From Deltaproteobacteria bacterium (lineage in GTDB: Bacteria > Desulfobacterota > DSM-4660 > Desulfatiglandales > Desulfatiglandaceae): a stretch of 8,224 nucleotides of DNA. A program made the position numbers and the translations under genes. Shown here one piece after another: positions 1 to 6,052 of this stretch (positions within the stretch are counted from its first letter, which is position 1; every line of letters starts with the position of its first letter). The notes under the pieces were generated by a model that was not told the DNA's origin, did no database searches, and saw only the letters and a program-made list of their open reading frames with translations. The stretch spans positions 1-8,224 of the forward strand of contig JAGHDR010000297.1 in the NCBI GenBank assembly GCA_021159825.1, given 5' to 3'.

Positions 1-261
1 GATATTGACAGGAAAGAAACAAGAAAAAGAATGGATTGACCTGCTCTTTGTGGTCATAAGAAAAAAAGAGAAATCCTTTTCTGCTTCTACCGAATAATTT
101 TTTTCCTAAAGCATCTGCATAAAGAAATAGCACTGAGAAGTGAACTGACTCTATGGGTTTGCTTAAAAAACATCCGTCAAAAAGTGTAAACTACTTTTGT
201 GCTCATTCGAAGGATGCCGATATGCGTATATTATTTTCTTCCAGTTCCCTAAAACACATCC
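1..261. other. AT-rich non-coding stretch downstream of pilB
   Basis: I see no gene, tRNA or clear repeat here. The stretch is markedly AT-rich with several A and T runs. It lies 3' of the minus-strand pilB, so a terminator would be expected, but I find no GC-rich stem followed by a T run on the minus strand. The only neat dyad is a 5-bp stem at 37-41/52-56 with a 10-base loop, and it has no adjoining U tract. The short open frames here have no recognisable protein features. Confidence 0.5.
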
Positions 262-2208
262 CTACAGTGCCGATACCAGGGGGATTATCTCATCAACACA
301 AATGGTCCCGGCTTTGGCCTTCAGGAGCGCGATTTCTTCAATGGTCTTAATGCCGCTCTGGATGGCAATCTCCCTTATCTGGGCGGCAGATGCGTCGTTC
401 AGGATCGCTTTTTTTATTTCTTCGTTAGTCGGTATGAATTCATAGACAATCGTTCTGCCTTTATATCCGGTTTTATTGCATTCTTCGCACCCCATTCCCT
501 TATAAAAGACCGTGTCGTCCGGAAATGCCACTGGAAAATCATTTGATTTAAGTCTTAGGCCGGCCTCCGTATCCGGTTCCTTGCAATTAGAGCAAATTTT
601 CCTTACCAGGCGCTGAGAGACAACACCCAGGATACTGGAAGAAACCAGAAAGTTATTAACGCCCATGTCTCCCAAACGGAGGAAGGTTTCTGCTGCGGTG
701 TTCGTATGAAGGGTGGTAATCAGGAGATGACCCGTCAATGCGGCGCGAACGCCGATTTTGGCGGTTTCGGTGTCTCTCATTTCCCCCACTACAATAACGT
801 CGGGATCGTGTCTTAAGATTTGACGCAAACCTCGCTCGAAAGTCAAGCCGATATCCTCCTTAATCTGCACCTGGCATGTGCCCGACAATCCATACTCCAC
901 CGGATTTTCCAAAGTGATGATGTTTTTATCCGAAAAGGCGGATTCCTGTAAACATGCGTAGATTGTTGTGCTCTTGCCGCTTCCGGTAGGCCCGGTAAAG
1001 AGCAACATGCCATAAGGTTTTTCTATGATTTGTCTCAAGCCTTTTATCGCTTGTTCAAGAAATCCCATGTCCTCAAGCTTCATCAATCCGGTTTCCTTAT
1101 TCAGGAGCCGAATAACGATGCTCTGCCCATGAATCGTTGGCAGACATGAAAATCTAAGGTCCACTGCTTTCCCATGAACCCTGATTTTTCTACTTCCGTC
1201 CTGTGGCAACCTTCGTTCGGTGATATCCATATTGCCCAGAATTTTCATTCGGCTCGTAATGGAAGGCAAACGCTCTTTCGGGAGGATTAGCTCGTCATAA
1301 AGCATCCCATCAATACGGAATTTGACTTTGGCCATCTTTTCTTCCGGAATGATATGGATATCACTGGCCCTTTTGGCCACAGCGATTTTCAAGATATGGT
1401 TAACGATCTCGATAATGGGCTTCTCTCTTCCCGTCTCTTCAGTGATCTGATATCCCTCTTCCTCCCGGTCTTCAATCTTTTCCACTTCCACTTGTGTGGT
1501 TTCAGATAGGATGCTGATCAGATGTTTATCGGTAAAGGTTTCACAGCGGGTATTGATGGCCTCCATAATGCCCTTTTCCGATCCAATGCCACCAATCTTG
1601 ATATTCAAGCCCGTGTGGAACCTGAGATCTCCTTCCACATCAAGATTATTTGGATCAGCAACAATAACCGTCAATTCATTTTGGCTCAGTTTGACAGGAA
1701 AGACTTGCAGGCGCTTCAGCAATTTAGAGGGAAACGTGTTGACCGCTATTTCATCCACCGTACACTTTCTCGGGTCTACATACGGAAGCCCGTTTTGCAG
1801 CGCAAGGGCCACCGCCAACATCTCAACGTTTATGATGCCCATCTCCACAAGGATTTCTCCCAAAAGACGGCTTCTATATTTCTTCTGCTTAGCAAGTGCA
1901 GCGTCGAGATCTTCCTGTGAAATAAGACCACGTTCAAGCAAAAGAGCACCCAGTTTTAAATGGGCCTTATGTGCTTTTTTTATCCTCAGGGCTTTATGAA
2001 TATCTTCGGAAGTCGCAGCGCCGTCATTTACGAATATCTCTCCCAGGCGCTTTTTGCGAAGTTGATTTTGTTCCTTTAGGCCGAGCTCTAATTCCTGCGG
2101 TGTAATTAAGGCCCCTTCCGTTAGAGCCTCCCCTAATTTTTTTTTCTCAGCAGGTTTTGTCGGCACTGATTTATTTTCCGGGTCTTTAAACTTTTTTGTT
2201 GCATCCAT
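262..2208 (-). CDS. pilB: Type IV pilus assembly / type II secretion ATPase, PilB/GspE family
   Basis: A 648-residue cytoplasmic secretion ATPase that would power pilin polymerisation at the inner-membrane platform. Residues ~23-146 hold four tandem ~30-residue units of the type LGExLxxxGxIxxExLxxALxxQ, the kind of motif found in MshEN/GspE N-terminal domains, some of which bind cyclic di-GMP. The catalytic core has Walker A GPTGSGKST (406-414), an Asp-box position reading TLENPVEY (432-439, Asn where Asp is usual), Walker B DPDVIVVGEMRD (468-479, Glu476) and a His box GHLLITTLHT (493-502). Cys539/542 and Cys574/577 form the CxxC...CxxC zinc site typical of PilB/GspE. The start ATG has AAGGA about 9 bases upstream. 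The protein is slightly longer than usual for PilB (~570) because of the extra N-terminal repeats. Two pilT-type genes nearby favour a pilus role over type II secretion, but gspE cannot be excluded from sequence alone. Confidence 0.92.
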   Translation of the reverse strand: MDATKKFKDPENKSVPTKPAEKKKLGEALTEGALITPQELELGLKEQNQLRKKRLGEIFVNDGAATSEDIHKALRIKKAHKAHLKLGALLLERGLISQEDLDAALAKQKKYRSRLLGEILVEMGIINVEMLAVALALQNGLPYVDPRKCTVDEIAVNTFPSKLLKRLQVFPVKLSQNELTVIVADPNNLDVEGDLRFHTGLNIKIGGIGSEKGIMEAINTRCETFTDKHLISILSETTQVEVEKIEDREEEGYQITEETGREKPIIEIVNHILKIAVAKRASDIHIIPEEKMAKVKFRIDGMLYDELILPKERLPSITSRMKILGNMDITERRLPQDGSRKIRVHGKAVDLRFSCLPTIHGQSIVIRLLNKETGLMKLEDMGFLEQAIKGLRQIIEKPYGMLLFTGPTGSGKSTTIYACLQESAFSDKNIITLENPVEYGLSGTCQVQIKEDIGLTFERGLRQILRHDPDVIVVGEMRDTETAKIGVRAALTGHLLITTLHTNTAAETFLRLGDMGVNNFLVSSSILGVVSQRLVRKICSNCKEPDTEAGLRLKSNDFPVAFPDDTVFYKGMGCEECNKTGYKGRTIVYEFIPTNEEIKKAILNDASAAQIREIAIQSGIKTIEEIALLKAKAGTICVDEIIPLVSAL

Positions 2209-2259
2209 GGTTGGTTTCCTTCAGGGTATAAAGCATGGTGAAATTTATCCAGCTTATAG

Positions 2260-2485
2260 TTAGCGAAATTCACCTACCTTATCGAGCATATGGGTATTTT
2301 TCAATCGTGTCAACGCCCCTTCAGAGGTCAGGTTCGTAATGGATGGGGGTGATGGCGTGTCCCACGGCACTCATTTCCGTCTCAGGCGCCACGATATGAA
2401 GATCATGGTGACTTTTGAGGACATCATGCAAAGCGAAAAGCCCGGGTGCGTGAATGCTGTCATCATTGGTTAACAGTATTTTCAT
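2260..2485 (-). pseudogene. surE: surE remnant (5'-nucleotidase SurE) with internal deletion and frameshift
   Basis: SurE is a metal-dependent nucleotide phosphatase of about 250 residues. Starting at the ATG at 2485-2483, the frame reads [10 protein letters not shown], then HAPG and later SAVGHAIT. This is the SurE N-terminus, with the metal ligands Asp8, Asp9 and Ser39 in place (the usual NDDG reads NDDS). The frame then stops at 2321 after 54 codons. In the neighbouring frame the sequence continues as [13 protein letters not shown] to a TAA at 2260-2262, which resembles the SurE C-terminus. Deleting one A from the GAAC near 2331-2335 would give ITPIHYDLTSEGAL, matching the usual ITPLxxDLTS end. 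About 170 central residues, including the NHGxN metal-ligand region, are missing. The protein cannot be an active SurE. An in-frame ATG upstream (2521) adds 12 unconserved residues and I did not use it. Confidence 0.8.
2285..2313 (-). promoter_or_regulatory. Predicted sigma70-type promoter for pilB
   Basis: On the minus strand, a perfect -35 TTGACA (2313-2308) is followed by a 17-base spacer and a -10 TATGCT (2290-2285, 4 of 6 consensus). It would start transcription near 2278, giving a ~70-nt leader before the pilB ATG. It sits inside the C-terminal remnant of surE, so it could only be free to act or evolve after that gene was lost, or it was an internal promoter before. The prediction rests on consensus matching only. 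Confidence 0.5.
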
Positions 2486-2504
2486 ATTTCCGGTTGGGTT
2501 CCTG

Positions 2505-2533
2505 TTGCTTCCATCAATCAATTTCTGTATACT
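2505..2533 (+). promoter_or_regulatory. Predicted sigma70-type promoter for the kinase transcript
   Basis: On the plus strand, TTGCTT (2505-2510, 3 of 6 consensus) is spaced 17 bases from TATACT (2528-2533, 5 of 6). It is the best placed match upstream of the GHMP kinase and would start RNA near 2540, leaving a ~75-nt leader to the short ORF at 2615. It lies just upstream of, and divergent from, the surE remnant. Consensus match only. Confidence 0.4.
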
Positions 2534-2598
2534 TTTATTCTACCTCATTTTCCACAAAAACGCCATTCTTAAGAACCTGGCGAAACCGTATTGATTAA

Positions 2599-2608
2599 GG
2601 GGGGGGGG
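2599..2608 (+). repeat. Ten-G homopolymer in the ribosome-binding region
   Basis: A run of ten consecutive G (preceded by AA, followed by AGTGAT) ends 6 bases before the ATG at 2615. Its position makes it the only purine-rich Shine-Dalgarno candidate for the short ORF there. Homopolymers of this length are prone to slipped-strand length change. Here a change would alter spacing to the start codon rather than a reading frame. Confidence 0.7.
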
Positions 2609-2614
2609 AGTGAT

Positions 2615-2719
2615 ATGCGTCAGATATCCACCGGAACCATTACCGCCGCCATTTCCGGTCGGCCCCCGGCCGTCAACATCCAGTACCATGCCGGCCGCCA
2701 TCGGGAAATCATTTTGTAA
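2615..2719 (+). CDS. Possible 34-residue leader ORF coupled to the GHMP kinase
   Basis: ATG at 2615 opens 34 codons, starting MRQISTGTITAAIS and ending GRHREIIL, with a stop TAA at 2717-2719. The final A is the first base of the kinase ATG (TAATG), an arrangement typical of translational coupling. It has a strong purine tract in front, whereas the kinase itself has only a weak GGGAAA about 10 bases upstream. Its codons (GCC, ATC, ACC, GGC) resemble those of the kinase. I recognise no homologue and no hydrophobic or zinc motif. It could be a real small protein, a coupling leader, the remains of a longer gene, or chance. Confidence 0.35.
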   Translation: MRQISTGTITAAISGRPPAVNIQYHAGRHREIIL

Positions 2720-3777
2720 TGGGTTCGGTTCGAGAGCTGCTGACCCGTTCGCCGGTGACGGTATCCGCACCGTGTCGCATGGATGCCGGCGGTACATGGG
2801 ATATCAAGGCACTGGCCCTTCCTTTAGAGCGGCAGACGCCTGCCACCGTCAATATGGCCTTGACCCTCAGGACTGCTGTGACCCTTCACCCTTACAAAGA
2901 GGGCCGGGTAAAAATATTTTCAAGGGGCTTTTCCCACACGGAAGAGGCTTTTGCAGATCGATTGCCCTTTGATTCGCCATTCGGGCTTTTCTTCGCGGCG
3001 GTTTCCTACTTCGGATATCACGGCCTGGAAGTGGAGATTGATTCGCAGTCCCCGGTCAAATCCGCCCTTGGGGGATCCAGCACGGCCCTTGTTGCGCTCT
3101 TGGGGGCACTCCGGGAGGTTGGGCGGTTACGTAATAATCGGGTCCGTTCCAGAAAGGAAATCCTTCACCTGGCTTACCACCTGGAAGACGGCATCAGCGG
3201 TGGGAACTGCGGTATTCAGGATCAGGCCGCGGCCGTCTATGGCGGGGTCCACCTGTGGAAATGGCATTTTGGTCAACCGGCTGAACCACTGACCGGAATT
3301 CCCCTGCTGGATCAAAAAGGCCAGGAGGTGCTTTCAAACCACATGCTCGTGGCTTACAGCGGAAAAAGTCATGTGGCCGCTTATACCAATCGTAAATGGG
3401 TCAACGATTTTCTCTCGGGCAAAACACGGTCCGGGTGGATTAAAGCCAATGGGGCCGTGCATTCTTTTGCCCAAGCCATCCAGGCGGGCGATTGGGACCG
3501 GGCGGCTTTTTTTATGAGGGAAGAAATGGCTTTAAGAAGAGAGATAACCCCCGAGGCCCTCGACCATGTAACGGAAAAGATGGTAACGGCGGCTGAGAGC
3601 GTCGGCTGCGGGGGCCGGTTTGCCGGCGCCGGTGCCGGCGGATCTGTATGGGCTTTGGGGAAAAAGGTGAACATGGATGAGCTGAGGCGGAAATGGCGGA
3701 AATTGTTGACACCCATAAAGGACGCCCAAATACTTGATGCCGGGGTTGATGCTGAAGGGATACGCCGGGAATTTTGA
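2719..3777 (+). CDS. GHMP-family sugar kinase (HddA/fucokinase-like group)
   Basis: A 352-residue soluble kinase that would phosphorylate a sugar or sugar phosphate with ATP. Three GHMP signatures are visible. The N-terminal substrate-side motif SAPCRMDAGGTWDI is at residues 16-29. The ATP-binding glycine/serine loop SALGGSSTAL is at 115-124 (the common form is GLGSSxA, so this is a variant). The C-terminal GRFAGAGAGG loop is at 299-308. CGIQDQ at 164-169 matches the galactokinase CGIxDQ segment that carries the catalytic Asp (here Asp168). Overall order and length fit the D-glycero-D-manno-heptose 7-phosphate kinase / L-fucokinase-like group, but the substrate cannot be read from sequence. 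The start follows an in-frame stop at 2611, and this is the only ATG before the first motif. No sugar nucleotidyltransferase or other LPS gene is adjacent, and the gene runs opposite to the pilus genes on both sides. Confidence 0.85.
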   Translation: MGSVRELLTRSPVTVSAPCRMDAGGTWDIKALALPLERQTPATVNMALTLRTAVTLHPYKEGRVKIFSRGFSHTEEAFADRLPFDSPFGLFFAAVSYFGYHGLEVEIDSQSPVKSALGGSSTALVALLGALREVGRLRNNRVRSRKEILHLAYHLEDGISGGNCGIQDQAAAVYGGVHLWKWHFGQPAEPLTGIPLLDQKGQEVLSNHMLVAYSGKSHVAAYTNRKWVNDFLSGKTRSGWIKANGAVHSFAQAIQAGDWDRAAFFMREEMALRREITPEALDHVTEKMVTAAESVGCGGRFAGAGAGGSVWALGKKVNMDELRRKWRKLLTPIKDAQILDAGVDAEGIRREF

Positions 3778-3794
3778 CAGGGCTCAGGGCCTCA

Positions 3795-4067
3795 TCAATT
3801 GACGGTCTGCCGGTACACCATCCCGTATGTTCCGGTTTCAAACAGGCCTTTCAGTTCGGCCAGAAGCGTGTTTGTGGCCTGTTCCACCATGAGGATATCC
3901 AGTTCAGACGCCAGGTCCATATCCAGGCTACCGATTTCTTCTTCCAAATCTTCAAACTGAGTTAAAAATACTGCATCTTTAAAGGTTTTGCTGATGGCGC
4001 TGTGTACGTCAATGATGGTGCCGACGCAATGCTGCACCCTGAGCCGATATTGATCTGTGATGTTCAT
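3795..4067 (-). CDS. Uncharacterised 90-residue protein, last gene of the pilT operon
   Basis: I do not recognise this family. The chosen start (ATG 4067-4065, protein beginning MNITDQYRLR) has AAAGGA 5 bases upstream. An ATG six codons earlier (4085) lacks such a site. The protein has no signal peptide or membrane segment, and its single Cys (near residue 13) gives no metal motif. It looks helical, with an acidic centre (EDLEEEIGSLDMDLASELD) suited to a helical bundle or a partner interface. It follows the zinc-ribbon gene by 54 bases on the same strand, so it is probably co-transcribed with pilT and the second ATPase. Its 3' end lies 17 bases from the convergent kinase gene. Confidence 0.65.
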   Translation of the reverse strand: MNITDQYRLRVQHCVGTIIDVHSAISKTFKDAVFLTQFEDLEEEIGSLDMDLASELDILMVEQATNTLLAELKGLFETGTYGMVYRQTVN

Positions 4068-4121
4068 CTGTTTCCTTTTTTCCATCCGAAATTCTTGTTC
4101 CCCGGCATCCGATTACCATGT

Positions 4122-4811
4122 CTATCCTTTGCCAAGTTCGTTAAGGGTTTCTGTAAAAGCCCCGTAAAAATTCTCTCGGTTCCAAAGGGCTGCCTTCAAA
4201 ATTCCTGGAAATTCGTTCATATCTCTCGGGTTCACCACCAGATCGGCACTCAACCCGAAAGCCGTCATGCGATCCATGGTGGAAAACTCCGAGCCTAGCA
4301 GAACGAGAAAGCTTTTCCTACGGGTGTGCATGGGGAGTCGATTCAGGTAATGAAGAACAGGACTCTGAGCCCACGGGACATCCTCAAAATGCTCTGAGAG
4401 AACCAGCAGATCAAAAAGATGAAAGCGCATTTTACCAATGCTCTCCCCCGCGTTTTTCACCAGAACCGTTTTGTAAAGCAACCCTTCCGCGGCTTCTCGA
4501 ATCCCGCTGTCTGCTTCGACTTCGCTCAGCATCAATAAGGCCAGCTTTGCCCCCTCTTGATAAAAGTCCAGGGAAAAAGGGTCCTCATCACGATATTCCG
4601 AATTCTGTTCGGAGAGCGCTGAATCCATCTCAGGCGTTTCCTGAACCCGTGGCGTTTCCTGGACCTGGGGCGGTTCAGGACCGGGGCGGGATTTTTCAAA
4701 AGAAATTTTACTGTTACATTTTGGGCAATTGGCCGTCACACAACCCGTTTCAGGGACTTTCTCATCCGGGATTTTGAGCCTGGCCTGGCAATTTGAGCAG
4801 ATAACTTCCAT
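4122..4811 (-). CDS. Zinc-ribbon protein with degenerate receiver-like C-terminal domain
   Basis: A 229-residue predicted cytoplasmic protein. Cys5, Cys8, Cys29 and Cys32 form a short N-terminal zinc ribbon of the MJ0042 type. A Pro/Glu-rich linker follows (residues ~42-75) containing two near-identical VQETP units. Residues ~88-210 read like a two-component receiver fold: FDLLVLSEHF (133-142) is where strand 3 normally ends in the phosphorylated Asp, and AFGLSADLVVNPRDMNEF (184-201) matches the usual AxxxGADxYLxKPFD region. The acceptor Asp is replaced by Ser139 and the conserved Lys by Asn194, so phosphotransfer is unlikely. The start MEVICSNC has GGGGG/GGAGG upstream and lies 22 bases after the preceding ATPase gene. 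A start at 4865 would overlap that gene. The role is unknown; its location suggests a pilus-regulatory or scaffold function. Confidence 0.72.
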   Translation of the reverse strand: MEVICSNCQARLKIPDEKVPETGCVTANCPKCNSKISFEKSRPGPEPPQVQETPRVQETPEMDSALSEQNSEYRDEDPFSLDFYQEGAKLALLMLSEVEADSGIREAAEGLLYKTVLVKNAGESIGKMRFHLFDLLVLSEHFEDVPWAQSPVLHYLNRLPMHTRRKSFLVLLGSEFSTMDRMTAFGLSADLVVNPRDMNEFPGILKAALWNRENFYGAFTETLNELGKG

Positions 4812-4833
4812 TTGTATCCCCCTGTCCCTCCGT

Positions 4834-6006
4834 TTAACGCCGCTCTTTTTTCCCATATCCGGCATCCACCGTCAAGTTTTCGATGGTGGTTGTCTTTTCA
4901 CCCCTGGCCGATTTTATGGAATCAATCGCCCGGTTTACGATGGCCTTTCTGGACGCATAGCTCATAGCGGTTTCTTCCGTTATGAGGCCTGCCTTGTAGA
5001 GACCGACGATGGACTGGTCAAAGGTCATCATACCGAAGGCACTGCTCCCCTGAATGATTTCATAAAAAGTTTTCCCCTCTGACTCGCCGTGCAAAATGGC
5101 GTCCTTGACTCTCAGGTTGGCGGACATGATTTCAAAGGCGGCAATACGTCCGCCGCCCACTTTGGGGAGCAGGCGCTGACAGGCGATCCAACGGAGGGTG
5201 TCGGCCAGCCGCACGCGAATCTGAATCTCTACTTCCCTGTCAAAAAGACCTACAAACCGGTTGATGGTCCGGCCCGCATCCACTGTGTGCAGGGTGCTGA
5301 AAACAAGATGGCCTGTTTCGGCAGCGCTCAACCCGATATCCGCGGTTTCCCTGTCTCTCATTTCTCCCACTAAAATAACCTTTGGCGCTTGCCTGAGCGC
5401 AGCTCTCAGACCGGTGGAAAAGGCATTGAAATCAATGCCCAGCTCTCGCTGGTTAAAGGTTGATTTTTTCTGGGAATGCACAAACTCCACCGGGTCTTCC
5501 AGGGTCACCACATGGATTGAATAATCCTCGTTGATTTGATCCAGGACGGCCGCCAGCGAGGTGCTTTTGCCGGTACCTGTGGCCCCGGTCACCAGAACAA
5601 TCCCGTTTCTTTCCTTGGCCATTTCCAGGAAAGCGGACGGTAGCCCCATTTCCTTTACCGTCGGTACCCGCGTGGACAGCTGTCGCATCACGATAGAATA
5701 ACAACCCCGCTGAGAAAAGATATTCACCCTGAAACGGGCCTTTCCCGCCAATTGATAGGAGATATCGCATGACCCTTCCGTCATTATATTTTTGATCAAA
5801 CGACGATCTCCCTTGACCAGGTTGAGGGCGATGGCCTCGGTTTGAAATGCCGTCAGTTTTTTCGGAAGCGGTTCCGTAAGCACGGGTTTCAGTTGCCCTG
5901 AGGCTTCCACCTGGCAGGGCTTATCCACCGTGAAGTTGAGATCCGACACATTGTCGTAGGCCTTCAGCATCGATGTTAGTATATAATCAAGTTCCTGCTG
6001 TTTCAT
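4834..6006 (-). CDS. Second PilT/PilU-like type IV pilus ATPase
   Basis: A 390-residue hexameric secretion ATPase of the retraction (PilT/PilU) branch. Walker A is GATGTGKST (141-149), the Asp box VTLEDPVEFVH (167-177), Walker B VILVGEMRD (210-218, Glu215) and the His box GHLVFSTLHT (232-241). It differs from the neighbouring canonical PilT. The N-terminal ASDLHL signature reads VSDLNF (20-25), the usual acidic pair before Walker B is replaced (QAPK), and the C-terminal AIRNLIRE-type motif is eroded to RVKDAILHGE. These differences suggest an accessory PilU-like motor that works with PilT rather than alone. It follows pilT by 46 bases with AGGAGG 7 bases before the ATG, so co-transcription is likely. 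I give no symbol because PilU orthology is not certain. Confidence 0.85.
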   Translation of the reverse strand: MKQQELDYILTSMLKAYDNVSDLNFTVDKPCQVEASGQLKPVLTEPLPKKLTAFQTEAIALNLVKGDRRLIKNIMTEGSCDISYQLAGKARFRVNIFSQRGCYSIVMRQLSTRVPTVKEMGLPSAFLEMAKERNGIVLVTGATGTGKSTSLAAVLDQINEDYSIHVVTLEDPVEFVHSQKKSTFNQRELGIDFNAFSTGLRAALRQAPKVILVGEMRDRETADIGLSAAETGHLVFSTLHTVDAGRTINRFVGLFDREVEIQIRVRLADTLRWIACQRLLPKVGGGRIAAFEIMSANLRVKDAILHGESEGKTFYEIIQGSSAFGMMTFDQSIVGLYKAGLITEETAMSYASRKAIVNRAIDSIKSARGEKTTTIENLTVDAGYGKKERR

Positions 6007-6052
6007 GGCAAAACCTCCTGTTTCATACGGGACCCCGACGGCTTTTTTCTAT

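Noticed and set aside
37..56. Dyad TGACC/GGTCA as a possible pilB terminator
   Set aside because: The stem is only 5 bp with a 10-base loop and no U run follows on either strand at the right distance.
1496..1999. Plus-strand open frames of 132-167 codons opposite pilB
   Set aside because: They lie antisense to a strongly supported ATPase gene, show no recognisable domain, and follow from its codon composition.
2610..2972. 120-codon plus-strand open frame overlapping the kinase N-terminus
   Set aside because: It is out of frame with clear GHMP motifs and is Pro/Arg-rich in a way typical of a shifted frame of GC-rich coding DNA.
3778..3794. Bidirectional terminator between the convergent kinase and 90-residue genes
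   Set aside because: The 17-base gap and its flanks offer only 3-4 bp stems (GGC/GCC, TTGA/TCAA) and no T run.
4812..4865. Longer N-terminus for the zinc-ribbon protein (ATG at 4865)
   Set aside because: It would overlap the upstream ATPase gene by 32 bases and add basic residues ahead of the zinc ribbon, while the ATG at 4811 has a good ribosome site.
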